DNA of 64,000 bases from Arcticibacterium sp964021845 (GCF_964021845.1 NZ_CAXHZC010000005.1:186001-250000), one strand, 5' to 3'. Shown: positions 39,101-46,740, numbered from the stretch's first letter. The notes: generated by a model from the letters alone, not told the origin. Program-made: numbers and translations.

Positions 39101-39405
39101 AGTTAAGTCCTGTATATGGTATTCTGCTTAAAGATTTTAATGGAGATGGTTATCTGGATGCTTTATTGGTAGGGAATTCTACGTCCTCAGAAACCATAGG
39201 TGGCTGGTATGATGCCAGCTCAGGAACGCTCCTTTTAAATGACAAAAAAGGGGGCTTTACCGTGAAACGAAACAGTGGTTTTATAGCTGATAAAGAGGCC
39301 AAAACTATTAAGAAAATCAAAGCAAAGGATAATTCGGAACTCCTGCTGGTAGGAAATAATAATGCTCGGCTTCAGGTCTTTAAAGAAATTGATAATCAAC
39401 CTTAA
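36115..39405 (+). CDS. FG-GAP/VCBS repeat and ASPIC/UnbV-domain outer-membrane lipoprotein
   Basis: A 1096-residue lipoprotein: signal and lipobox are ILLLLGFSLLIGC, with the cysteine near residue 17. It carries many Ca-binding FG-GAP/VCBS blades with the DxDxDGxxD pattern (GIGDFNKDGFQDVFF, FDYDHDGDLDAYV, ADFDNDGDLDIVVNN, FDVDGDGDQDLYVVSGG, and more) in two propellers. Between them is an ASPIC/UnbV domain (about 515-590: GTKVKIYSDSLVQEAHF, FLHFGLGKLTTVDSLEIVWP). Proteins of this kind are common in Bacteroidota glycan loci, but their biochemical role is not established; binding of polymer or protein at the cell surface is the usual guess. It abuts the GntR gene by 1 nt and the GH30 gene by 1 nt. 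Confidence 0.88.
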   Translation: MRLILLLLGFSLLIGCKPETEKRFELISPEESGVHFSNNIQESESFNVLEFEYLYNGGGVGIGDFNKDGFQDVFFTGNHVSSKLYLNTGKNFKFDDVTETAGVATSAWCTGVTVVDINQDSWPDIYISVAGFVEDTTKRANLLFVNQSAQNNGELTFKEMAKEYGLDDMGYSTQTAFFDYDHDGDLDAYVLTNALEKYNRNALRPKKVNGEGASNDRLYQNSGGSEPYFKNVSAQAGVLIEGYGLGVAIADLNNDGWEDIYCSNDFLSNDLIWVNQQDGTFKNMAASYLKHQTHNAMGVDIADFNNDLLPDIMVVDMLPNTNVRQKMMLPGSNYERFKMDLKMGYQPQYMRNTLQMAQEGQLKWSEISQLAGVEKTDWSWAPLFADFDNDGLRDLFISNGYRRDVTNLDFTAYLQELHGGGFGDPQAKRKEAYLKLMNLPEVKIPNFCYQNTGDLVFDDVSENWGLDTPSFSNGAAYADFDNDGDLDIVVNNIDSPAGIYRNNTKGNNWFRISLESQIRQGTKVKIYSDSLVQEAHFSPTRGFVSSVEPFLHFGLGKLTTVDSLEIVWPNGESQTERNLKVNELYNLAYKPNSEKKISVDAASMFVEVFKSDLDFEHFENEFNDFGRTPLLINKLSENGPPIAVADVDNNGLEDFFIGSDYGQKSYIYFQTENGSFRSVEIPKEDYYEDTDALFFDVDGDGDQDLYVVSGGSHLEGNSQAYQDRLYLNNGKGGFDRYETSLPKMDLSGSSVVAIDFDQDGDLDIFRGSKCLPGKYPLPVKSFLLENENGIFRDVTASKAPELQKLGLVNDVVIADFNKDGLPDLAIAGEWMPVKILFGSKQGNGEYILTSENDFKSDFPSGWWSSLAVGDFDQDGDTDIMAGNLGLNTNLQTAKNEPIEIYAADFDQNGSLDPIVTRYLHHKKWMLSTRDILTFQIPSMKRRFPDYRKYADARFEDSFTAEEVTAAYHAEISELRTLYFENTGSGFVSHVLPIETQLSPVYGILLKDFNGDGYLDALLVGNSTSSETIGGWYDASSGTLLLNDKKGGFTVKRNSGFIADKEAKTIKKIKAKDNSELLLVGNNNARLQVFKEIDNQP

Positions 39406-39406
39406 T

Positions 39407-41056
39407 ATGAAATATAACATTTTGCTTTTTATGTTACTTTTTTTGAGCTGCAGCTCAAAAGAGGAGACTAAACCAAACTTAGCTCCAATAGTAAAATTAG
39501 AGTCAAAACTAATTAGTACCAGTCCATTTACTTTTGAGTTTGTGGCAGATGCTCTTGACCAAGAGTTTGACCCACTTACTTATAATTGGGATTTTGGCAA
39601 TGGCATCACCAAGACAGGCTCAGATAGGGAGACGGTCACTTTTGAAGAAGGGCAAGACTATACCGTGTCGGTGTCTGTAACAGACGGTAATTCTAACCCT
39701 GTGGCTGTTCAGGTAAGCATAAATACCAATTTTGAGCTCATTACGGTAAATCCATCTACTACTTTTCAAAAGATAGAGGGCTTTGGTGGTTTTGGAGGGC
39801 AAACGGAATATTGGAGAGCAGGGCCCTTTAACTCAGATAGATTCATTAAAGATTTGGTAGAAGACCTAGGCTTAACCATTATTAGAGATGATGTGCCTAC
39901 TAACTTTGAAATAGAAAACGATAATGACGACCCCTATGATACCGACTTGTCACAATTCAATATTGATAAAGAAATTGACGGGCATCATAAGCCATTTGCA
40001 GCCAGAATTCCTCACTTAAAAGCTCTAAGAGAAGCAGGAGTGGAGAAATTTATTGCTTCGGTTTGGTCGCCTGCTCCATGGATGAAGTGGAATAATGATA
40101 TAGACAACGGCACTGAAAGTAATTCAGCCCCCCCATTTTCTAAAACGCCAGACGAAACAGCAAATCAGCTCAAAGAGGAGAATTATGAGGAGTTTGCGGA
40201 GTCTATGGTAGCGTATTGCCGAATTTTTAAAAGAGAAATAGGCATTGACTTATATGCACTTAGTGTGCAAAACGAGCCTCGTTTTTCTCAGTTTTATCAG
40301 TCTTGTATTTATGATGGAGAGGCTCTGAATGAGTTGTTAAAAGTGGTGGGTAGAAGATTAAAAAACGAAGGTTTAAGCACCAAACTATTTGCACCTGAAG
40401 ATGTGGGTTATTTTGACGGAGTAAAATCTATGACACTGCCTATTTTGAATGACCCAGAAACTAGAGAATACGTGGATATAATAGCCACACATGGTTACGC
40501 TTTTGACGGAATCACCGCCGGCAGTGTTGATGCCACCACCTGGGAGACAATGTACGGCTGGGGTGCGGAATATGGCAAACAACACTGGATGACAGAGACC
40601 TCAGGCTATGAAAACAGCTTGGAAGGTTCCAATAAATTAGCAATAGCCATGTACACGGCCTTAAAATATGGGCAGGTTTCTGCTTGGGTATTTTGGACTT
40701 TAAGTACAGAGAGTCTTGATGCCTACAGCTTGATGAATTCGGTGGGTGAAAAATCAAAAAGATATTATGTTAGTAAGCAGTTTTACAAATACATTAGGCC
40801 AGGAGCTTTAAGAGTGGAAGCTAGCAGTACAGATGATATTTTAACGCTTGCCTTCGAAAATGAAGGTGCGTCTACGGTAGTTATGATAAATATTTCTGAA
40901 ACAGGGAAAGCAGTAAAGCTGTCTGGCGGAGCAGATGATTATAGGTTAATTAGGACGGGTTCTGAGAGTAATGCGGAAGAATTAAGCCCTATATCAAAAC
41001 AAGAAATTTTTGTGGTACCAGCCAAAGGCGTGGTGACGCTTTATTCAGGAAATTAG
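39407..41056 (+). CDS. GH30-family glycoside hydrolase lipoprotein with N-terminal PKD domain
   Basis: A roughly 549-residue enzyme, annotated from ATG 39407 because this start sits 1 nt after the previous stop and gives a clean lipoprotein signal (MKYNILLFMLLFLSCSS); a longer frame begins at 39362. A PKD-like domain (about 25-105: PLTYNWDFGNG, VSVSVTDGNSNP) precedes a GH30 (beta/alpha)8 barrel (IEGFGGFGGQTEYW; VWSPAPWMKWN). The acid/base glutamate is in LSVQNEPRF (about 288) and the nucleophile glutamate in WMTETSGYE (about 396). A C-terminal beta domain follows. GH30 enzymes cleave beta-glucosyl, beta-1,6-glucan, xylan or fucosyl linkages; which one cannot be decided here. It is probably the key hydrolase of this locus. 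Confidence 0.9.
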   Translation: MKYNILLFMLLFLSCSSKEETKPNLAPIVKLESKLISTSPFTFEFVADALDQEFDPLTYNWDFGNGITKTGSDRETVTFEEGQDYTVSVSVTDGNSNPVAVQVSINTNFELITVNPSTTFQKIEGFGGFGGQTEYWRAGPFNSDRFIKDLVEDLGLTIIRDDVPTNFEIENDNDDPYDTDLSQFNIDKEIDGHHKPFAARIPHLKALREAGVEKFIASVWSPAPWMKWNNDIDNGTESNSAPPFSKTPDETANQLKEENYEEFAESMVAYCRIFKREIGIDLYALSVQNEPRFSQFYQSCIYDGEALNELLKVVGRRLKNEGLSTKLFAPEDVGYFDGVKSMTLPILNDPETREYVDIIATHGYAFDGITAGSVDATTWETMYGWGAEYGKQHWMTETSGYENSLEGSNKLAIAMYTALKYGQVSAWVFWTLSTESLDAYSLMNSVGEKSKRYYVSKQFYKYIRPGALRVEASSTDDILTLAFENEGASTVVMINISETGKAVKLSGGADDYRLIRTGSESNAEELSPISKQEIFVVPAKGVVTLYSGN

Positions 41057-41267
41057 AGGTAAATTAAGCTTAGATAAGCCTCTTTAGGGGCTAGATATCG
41101 GTAGAAAACGGTTCAAACATTAATCACAAATATATTCTAGCATATTTTCATCTATAAACCATAGCTACTGATTTATGAATGGAAAGCTTTTTATGAATAT
41201 TTCAAAAGGTATAGGCGAGTTTAAAATCTGAAAGGCTAATTTTGCAGCCCATTTTTCATTTACGCTC

Positions 41268-42497
41268 ATGTCCAACTTTATTTACGGTGTTGATTTTGGA
41301 ACTACTAATTCCGCCTTGGCCATTCTAGATTTAGAAAAGAATGAAGTGGTGAAGGTTTTTACCATGCCATCCGTTTTGTTTTTTCCTGATTTAGAACACG
41401 GTTTTGCCTTTTCTACGGGCCAAGAAGCCATTGATAACTATGTAAAAAGCAAATCAAATGGTAGACTGATGAAGTCAATAAAGTCGGTGCTACCAATAAA
41501 AAGCTTCACGCATACGGTGATTTCAAACAAGGTTTTCAAATCGGAAGATTTAGTGGCATTGGTCATGAAAGCTTTAAAGAAGCAAGCCGACGATTTCTTA
41601 GGAGAAGAGGTCAAAACCGCCGTAATAGGGAGACCCGTAGTGTTTAGTGAAAATGCAGAGAAAGAAGCTATCGCTCAAAAGCGTTTAGAAAACGCTGTAA
41701 AACTTTCTGGTTTTGAAACGGTGTCTTATCAAATGGAACCCATAGCGGCCGCATATACTTATGAACGAACTTTAAAGAAAAAAGAGCTAGTTTTGGTGGC
41801 GGATTTTGGCGGTGGTACTTCTGATTTTACACTCATGGAACTAGGAGCAAACAAAACGCATGATAATATAGTACAGGGGGGTATTTATATAGGTGGAGAT
41901 AATTTTGACTCCAAACTCATGTGGCATAAAGGAACGCCGCATTTCGGAAGAGGAGTAAAGGAGAAATTCTTCGAAAAATGGGTGCCGCTGCCACTTTCAT
42001 ACTTTGTCAATATTACCACCTGGGCAAAGATGAATTTCCTGAATACCAATAAGATGCGTGAAGCTATTCGTAAATCTTATTTTAGGTCGGGTGATAACCC
42101 AAAGGTTAAAAATCTACTCACGCTTATAGAAAAGAACTTAGGCTATGAACTCTTCCAACATGTAGAAAAAGCCAAAATAGAACTTACCAAAAACGATACA
42201 ACGGACTTTGCATTTTCAAACGAAGAAATAGACTTTAAAGAGCCAGTTTCTGCCAAAGAATTTGAAGAAGAAATTATAGAAGAAGAACTTCAAAAAATAG
42301 GCAACTACCTAGATGAATTCTTGGCAAAAAACAATGCAAGTTATGAAGACATAGATTCCATTTTTATGACCGGTGGAACCTCTATGGTGAGAGGACTGAG
42401 AAACCTATTTACTGCACGTTTCGGAGCCTCCAAAATCAAATCCGGCGATAACTTTAACAGTGTAGCCATGGGCTTGGCGTATAGTTATAAGAAATAG
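41268..42497 (+). CDS. Hsp70-like ATPase of the YegD type
   Basis: A 409-residue protein with an actin/Hsp70 nucleotide-binding domain: phosphate 1 motif IYGVDFGTTNSALAIL at the N-terminus, phosphate 2 motif LVLVADFGGGTSDFTLMELG (about 180-200), and the adenosine motif IFMTGGTSMVRGLRNLF near the C-terminus. MEPIAAAYTYE is the usual connect motif. Compared with DnaK (about 640 residues) the C-terminal substrate-binding domain is missing, as in the YegD group. The role is probably a chaperone-like or regulatory ATPase, but it is unproven. It is monocistronic, with 211 nt upstream and a repeat-rich gap downstream. Confidence 0.85.
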   Translation: MSNFIYGVDFGTTNSALAILDLEKNEVVKVFTMPSVLFFPDLEHGFAFSTGQEAIDNYVKSKSNGRLMKSIKSVLPIKSFTHTVISNKVFKSEDLVALVMKALKKQADDFLGEEVKTAVIGRPVVFSENAEKEAIAQKRLENAVKLSGFETVSYQMEPIAAAYTYERTLKKKELVLVADFGGGTSDFTLMELGANKTHDNIVQGGIYIGGDNFDSKLMWHKGTPHFGRGVKEKFFEKWVPLPLSYFVNITTWAKMNFLNTNKMREAIRKSYFRSGDNPKVKNLLTLIEKNLGYELFQHVEKAKIELTKNDTTDFAFSNEEIDFKEPVSAKEFEEEIIEEELQKIGNYLDEFLAKNNASYEDIDSIFMTGGTSMVRGLRNLFTARFGASKIKSGDNFNSVAMGLAYSYKK

Positions 42498-42600
42498 GGC
42501 ATTTGAAAAAAAATAAAATCAGCAGAGTTTATAAAATAGCTCATTCAAGCTCAAGCGGAGCAAAATGTCAATAGCGACTCTACCTTAAATAACATGTTTG

Positions 42601-42641
42601 TTTGGCGATATTTTGGCCTTAAAAGCCAAAATCATGACAAA
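42601..42641 (-). repeat. 41-nt hairpin repeat, copy 1 (ATTTTGGC/GCCAAAAT)
   Basis: The arms ATTTTGGC and GCCAAAAT enclose a 7-nt loop, flanked by TTTGGCG and TGACAAA. Read on the minus strand it matches the element at 56754-56794 at almost every position outside the loop. Confidence 0.7.
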
Positions 42642-42780
42642 CGGTTCATTGAATTTGATATTGTGGGACAATATGCGAAGTGACCGATTTAACTCGCTTT
42701 ATTTTAGTATTTTATGTAATTTGTAAGCATGAAAACTTTAATCATCAGCATATGACGTATTAATAGAATGTATTCCATAT

Positions 42781-42940
42781 ATCGCCCTGTACTGTTTGAA
42801 TACGGTCTAAATTCAATTTCTAAAACTATAATTACACTTGGCTTTTTAAATGAATTTTGACTGTGTGAGTTTACAGGGTGCTGTTTTTTTTGCGTCGTTT
42901 TTTTTCGAAAAAAAATGATGTCCCCGCCGGAAGGCGAGCC
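42781..42940 (+). repeat. 158-nt dispersed intergenic element, copy A
   Basis: It opens CGCCCTGTACTGTTTGAA and closes its first hairpin with GTTTACAGGGTGCTG: CCCTGTA pairs with TTACAGGG and an inner AAATTCA with TGAATTT. T-runs follow, then T8-CG-A8 and a short GCCGG-AA-GGC hairpin. Related copies lie at 44812, 54414 and 57042, all on the plus strand and all in gaps downstream of a plus-strand gene. A terminator-like or mobile miniature element is possible. Confidence 0.85.
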
Positions 42941-43082
42941 AAGTTAAAGGAAGGGGTATTTTTTGAGAAGCCGGAAAAGGTATTCAGGCTGATAAAAGGC
43001 ATTTGGTTGACTTGTTGAAGTCTAATTTATTCGTAATTTGTTTAAATGAAAACTATAACGAAATATTAAAAATTAAATCGCC

Positions 43083-44714
43083 ATGGAAGAAGATTTAAAA
43101 CCATTTGAAACTATCGGACTCTGTTTTAGCGGAGGAGGTTACCGAGCCACATTTTTTGCGTTGGGTGTAATAGCCTATTTAGACAAAATTGACTTTGACG
43201 GCAAATCATTACTGAATAGGGTGGAGGCTTTAAGTTCCGTCAGTGGAGGTACACTATTGGCAGCTGCTTATACCAAAGAAGTACAAGACCCAAACTTTAC
43301 TTTCGTTTCATTTTACAAGAAATTTTATAATGCCTTCACGCCAAAGGATGATAGGCTTCTAGAAACAGCCGTGGATAAACTAGAAGATGAAAGCCTATGG
43401 AAAGCACACCCTCATAAAAAGCGTTCACTTATCAATGCCTTCGCTCTCACTTATGCCGACTTTGATTTTTTTAAAGGAGGGCTAGATATTTTTGAAAAAC
43501 CAAACAGCCAAGGCCCAAGTGCCTTTTGTTTTAATGCTACTGACTTCTCTTTCGGTTTGGCTTTTAGGTTTCAAAACACGGGTAGGTTTGGAAACAAACC
43601 GCTGTATTGTGCAGAACTTAACGCCATAAAAGGTCAAGTGCAAATAGCCGATGTAGTGGCATCTTCCTCTTGTTTTCCTATGGGTTTTGAACCCCTACTT
43701 TTTCCTGACGATTATATTGCAGAGCAGACCAAGCCCGAATACAAAGCACTTAAGAGGCTAGAACAATTTACAGATGGCGTAGGCGTTATGGACGGCGGCA
43801 TTGTTGATAATCAGGGGATTGGAAGTATGGTGAATATTGACAAAGCTAAAAAGCTAGATTTAATCATCATTAATGATGTAGGAAGTTATAAAATGGAACC
43901 TTGGCAGCCAGATACTACAAAAGCGGGTTCTAAAAAGTCACTGAAAGATACAGTGCTAAAGATTCTTGGCCATTTCGGCTTAAACTGGACTTATTGGGTA
44001 ACGCTAGTAGTTGGGATTCTTTTACTAATACTAAACTCCTTACAAGTATTCAAGGGCGAATCTTGGGTGTCGCTTTATCTGGTAGGTGGAATTTTGACAG
44101 GTATTGGACTGACTTTGACAGTACTAGGTGTAGGCTTAGCGGTGGTGAAAAGTACTGTGATAGACCGTCTCAAACTTATTTTCAGGAAAGTAGTACCAGA
44201 GGTGCTTTTAGATGATGTGGTTTCTTTAGATGGGCTAGATGTGGGCACTATAAAGGTTTTGCTCACCGAGCGTATGACTTCAACTGTCAAGATGGTCAGT
44301 GATATTTTTCTGAAACAAATTAGGCGACTAAACTATGATTTAGTTTATGCCAAAGAAGCCTTACGAAACAAAGTTATTAGCTCAACGGTCTATGAGTTAA
44401 ACGGGCAAGAAACGCTTTATAAGAAAGATGACGCTGATGCAAAAATAAAACCGATGCCATCTAAACAACTAAAAAGAGTGGCCTTGATAGCATCCGAAGC
44501 CCCGACTTCACTTTGGTGGGATGAGAACGATGTGAAAAATGACAGAATGGATAGCCTAATAGCCTGCGGTCAATTCACAACCTGCTATAATCTAATTGAT
44601 TACATTTTAAAGTTAGAGGGGAAAGGGAAGAATACCGCAGCCACGGATGCTCTAAAAAAGGCATTAATAAAAGATTGGAAAGCATTCAATAAGAATCCAG
44701 TATTTATGGTTTAA
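43083..44714 (+). CDS. Patatin-like phospholipase with two internal membrane segments
   Basis: A 543-residue predicted serine acyl hydrolase. The oxyanion loop is LCFSGGGYRATFFALG (about 12-27) and the catalytic serine lies in SSVSGGTLLAA (about residue 53), a less usual form of GxSxG in which the residue two before Ser is also Ser. The catalytic aspartate is in GVMDGGIVDNQGIG (about 237), so the Ser-Asp dyad is complete. After the dyad two hydrophobic stretches follow (WVTLVVGILLLILNSL and LVGGILTGIGLTLTVLG, about 300-355), which should anchor it in the membrane. The rest is a soluble C-terminal region with SEAPTSLWWDEND. It is flanked by two direct copies (A and B) of the 158-nt element, as if it were a unit. 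The substrate is unknown. Confidence 0.85.
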   Translation: MEEDLKPFETIGLCFSGGGYRATFFALGVIAYLDKIDFDGKSLLNRVEALSSVSGGTLLAAAYTKEVQDPNFTFVSFYKKFYNAFTPKDDRLLETAVDKLEDESLWKAHPHKKRSLINAFALTYADFDFFKGGLDIFEKPNSQGPSAFCFNATDFSFGLAFRFQNTGRFGNKPLYCAELNAIKGQVQIADVVASSSCFPMGFEPLLFPDDYIAEQTKPEYKALKRLEQFTDGVGVMDGGIVDNQGIGSMVNIDKAKKLDLIIINDVGSYKMEPWQPDTTKAGSKKSLKDTVLKILGHFGLNWTYWVTLVVGILLLILNSLQVFKGESWVSLYLVGGILTGIGLTLTVLGVGLAVVKSTVIDRLKLIFRKVVPEVLLDDVVSLDGLDVGTIKVLLTERMTSTVKMVSDIFLKQIRRLNYDLVYAKEALRNKVISSTVYELNGQETLYKKDDADAKIKPMPSKQLKRVALIASEAPTSLWWDENDVKNDRMDSLIACGQFTTCYNLIDYILKLEGKGKNTAATDALKKALIKDWKAFNKNPVFMV

Positions 44715-44811
44715 CCGAATTCTGATTTCATATTTTTTGCTCTAAACTTTTATCACAATAAAGTATTGATTTACTAATGCATTAGAAGTATAAAATCAAG
44801 AAATTCATTAT

Positions 44812-44970
44812 ATCGCCCTGTGCTGTTTGAATACGGTCTAAATTCAATTTCTAAAATTATAATTACACTTGGCTTTTTAAATGAATTTTGACTGTGTGAG
44901 TTTACAGGGTGTTGCTTTTTTTGGTTCGTTTTTTTACAATAAAAAAATGAAATCCCGGCCGGAAGGCCAG
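44812..44970 (+). repeat. 158-nt dispersed intergenic element, copy B
   Basis: It is nearly identical to copy A through the first hairpin (TCGCCCTGTGCTGTTTGA, then TGAATTTTGACTGTGTGAG and TTACAGGG). In the second part it has T7-ACAAT-A7, as in copy D, in place of the T8-CG-A8 of copies A and C, and a GGCC-GGAA-GGCC hairpin. It fills most of the gap between the patatin and the DUF1801 genes; nothing else was recognised in that gap (44715-45082). Confidence 0.85.
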
Positions 44971-45082
44971 TGAAGAAATAGAAGCGAAGAATTCTTGAGA
45001 TTTGCTGAAAATATTTCCTTGTACCAAATAACTATTATTGACTTTTTGATACTTATTTTTATCACAAGAAAAACCCTTTAAA

Positions 45083-45718
45083 ATGAATCCAAAAGTTGAC
45101 GACTATCTAGGCAGAATAAAAAACTGGCAAGCAGAGCTAGAAAAGCTAAGAGCCCTACTACTAGAATGTGGCTTAACAGAAGAATACAAATGGCGAGTAC
45201 CATGTTACACGTATGGCGGAGCCAACATAGTCTTGTTTGGTAACTTTAAAGAGTCTTGCACTCTAAGTTTTTTCAAAGGGGTTTTGTTAAACGACGAGAA
45301 AGGAATACTAGAATTACCAGGGGAAAACTCTCAGTCGGTGAAGATGGCTCGTTTTACCAGTTTACAGCAGATAGTTGATTTAGAACCTACGCTTAAAGCC
45401 TATGTATTTGAAGCCATAGAAGTAGAAAAAGCAGGAATAAAAATAGAAAAAGCCAAAAGCAAGAAGCTAGAATTTCCAGAAGAGCTATTAAATAAATTTG
45501 AGGAAGACAAAGCTTTTAAAGAGGCATTCGAAGCCTTAACTCCTGGTCGCCAACGAGCCTATAATTTACACTTCACAGGTGCCAAACAATCAGCTACACG
45601 CACCTCCAGAATAGAAAAATATACCGACAGAATCATGAACGGAATAGGCATTAACGACTGCGTATGTGGCCATTCTAAAAGAATGCCTACTTGTGATGGC
45701 TCGCATAAGTATCTTTAA
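45083..45718 (+). CDS. DUF1801/YdeI-family protein with a C-terminal CDGSH-type iron-sulfur motif
   Basis: A 211-residue protein. The first half is a DUF1801 domain (EKLRALLLECGLTEEYKWRVPCYTYGG...NIVLFGNFKESCTLSFFKG). The second half has the YdeI/OmdA-like helical region (FPEELLNKFEEDKAFKEAFEALTPGRQRAYNLHF). The last 19 residues fit the CDGSH consensus C-x-C-x2-S-x3-P-x-C-D-G-S-H exactly, giving potential [2Fe-2S] ligands Cys193, Cys195, Cys204 and His208. A fused CDGSH end on this family points to a redox or iron-sulfur function, which is inferred. A truncated duplicate of the last 40 codons lies at 48951-49073. The gene forms the left border of the duplicated cassette-like region. Confidence 0.82.
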   Translation: MNPKVDDYLGRIKNWQAELEKLRALLLECGLTEEYKWRVPCYTYGGANIVLFGNFKESCTLSFFKGVLLNDEKGILELPGENSQSVKMARFTSLQQIVDLEPTLKAYVFEAIEVEKAGIKIEKAKSKKLEFPEELLNKFEEDKAFKEAFEALTPGRQRAYNLHFTGAKQSATRTSRIEKYTDRIMNGIGINDCVCGHSKRMPTCDGSHKYL

Positions 45719-46066
45719 TTGAAGTACTTAATGTGGGACAAAAAGTCGCACTTTGTCAGCATATGTACCATTTTTCGTGATTTTGGTACACATAGTGAAT
45801 GCAGAATTATATAATGCGAAGTGATTAATTGCACTCCATAGGGAGATAGGAGTATCATTAATGGTTATGAAACTTTCACAAACGGATAATTATTTAGCTA
45901 ACAGTGCTTTCTAAGGAGCTTAAACCAGTAAAACTATTAAATTAGTGTATCAGGCATGAGGGATATAGTTAAGGTATATTATATCTTATCCTTGTAACAC
46001 ATTAAAAAAGCACGTACAGTGTAGTTTCTTAAAAAGGAAACTTTTATCTTTACTAAAACGATTTGA
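45719..46066. other. 348-nt gap: left border of cassette unit 1
   Basis: No gene was seen. The first 150 nt show no similarity to the corresponding gap of unit 2. The part from 45869 to 45995 is the conserved foldable block described separately, and the remainder leads into the toxin gene. Confidence 0.5.
45869..45995 (+). repeat. Conserved foldable block upstream of cargo 1 (copy 1)
   Basis: The 127-nt block is clearly homologous to 49480-49608: shared stretches include ACAAACGGATA, TTATTTAGCT, TTAGTGTATCA and GGATATAGTTAA. Its ends can pair: ACAA(45878-81) with TTGT(45992-95) and GGATAA(45984 side reads 45884-89) with TTATCC(45986-91). In copy 2 the inner pair is CGGATAT with ATATCCG, so the arms changed together. 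Similarity to copy 2 stops just after TTGT, directly before the cargo. The layout recalls a long integron attC site. Confidence 0.75.
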
Positions 46067-46402
46067 ATGGCAGATAAATTTAAAGTCGAATTTTCTGAAG
46101 AGGTTTTTAAATTCCTTGACTCACTTGACGAGAAAGCAAGAGATAAAATTCTTTTCAATATTGACAAGTCCAAAATTAAAGATGATAATACGTTGTTAAA
46201 AAAACTAACTTCTGAGATTTGGGAATTCAGAACACTTTTCAATAAAAAACAATATCGACTTTTTGCTTTTTGGGATAAGAGTAATAAACAAGCAACAATT
46301 GTGATAGCAACTCACGGAATTATTAAAAAAACGCAAAAGACACCCAAGAAAGAAATTGAAAAAGCTATACAAATTATGAATCAATATTTTAAAACTAAAT
46401 AG
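46067..46402 (+). CDS. RelE/HigB-superfamily toxin (Gp49-like)
   Basis: A 111-residue basic protein with the RelE/ParE fold pattern: KVEFSEEVFKFLDSLDEKAR, KKLTSEIWEFRTLFNKKQYR, LFAFWDKSNKQATIVIATHG, then a lysine-rich end (IIKKTQKTPKKEIEKAI). The motif LTSEIWEFR and the THGIIKKTQKTP segment place it in the phage-derived Gp49 / HigB-like branch of ribosome-dependent mRNA interferases. It lies 3 nt upstream of an Xre-type gene, the expected toxin-first order. Toxin-antitoxin modules are frequent cargo in cassette arrays, where they stabilise the array. It is cargo of unit 1, immediately after the conserved 127-nt block. Confidence 0.87.
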   Translation: MADKFKVEFSEEVFKFLDSLDEKARDKILFNIDKSKIKDDNTLLKKLTSEIWEFRTLFNKKQYRLFAFWDKSNKQATIVIATHGIIKKTQKTPKKEIEKAIQIMNQYFKTK

Positions 46403-46405
46403 GTT

Positions 46406-46717
46406 ATGAAGACTTACAGCTTTGATGAAGTAAAAGACAAGTATCTTGGTGAAAGAGGTTCTGAAAAAAGAGAGCAATATGAATATGAACTTCGAATGGA
46501 TTTAATTGGTGAGGCAATTAAAACGGCTCGAAAAGAAAGAAATCTAACACAAGAACAATTAGGGAAGTTAGTTGGTGTTCAAAAAGCACAAATCTCAAAA
46601 ATTGAAAACCATTTAACTGACGCAAGATTTGATACTATCTTGAAAGTTTTTAAAGCATTAAATGCAAAAATAAATTTTCAAGTAGAATTATTAAACCAAA
46701 ACGTTAAACTGGGTTAG
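46406..46717 (+). CDS. Xre-family antitoxin
   Basis: A 103-residue partner of the upstream toxin. The N-terminal part (FDEVKDKYLGERGSEKREQYEYELR) is the toxin-contact region typical of this antitoxin group, and the helix-turn-helix spans about 37-90 (IKTARKERNLTQEQLGKLVGVQKAQISKIE). The C-terminal FKALNAKINFQVELLNQNVKLG is the family tail. It should block the toxin and autorepress the operon. The start lies 3 nt after the toxin stop. An AGGCTC hairpin follows 23 nt after the stop. Confidence 0.88.
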   Translation: MKTYSFDEVKDKYLGERGSEKREQYEYELRMDLIGEAIKTARKERNLTQEQLGKLVGVQKAQISKIENHLTDARFDTILKVFKALNAKINFQVELLNQNVKLG

Positions 46718-46740
46718 AAATTAATAACGTTATAATATTA

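Larger units (their letters stand above)
42498..43082. other. 585-nt intergenic region rich in structured repeats
   Basis: No gene is visible. It holds, from left to right, a degenerate copy of the GCTC-AAGCGGAGC repeat seen at 56914 (about 42550-42580), an ATTTTGGC hairpin (42601-42641) and copy A of the 158-nt element (42781-42940). The final 140 nt should contain the patatin gene promoter. Confidence 0.6.
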
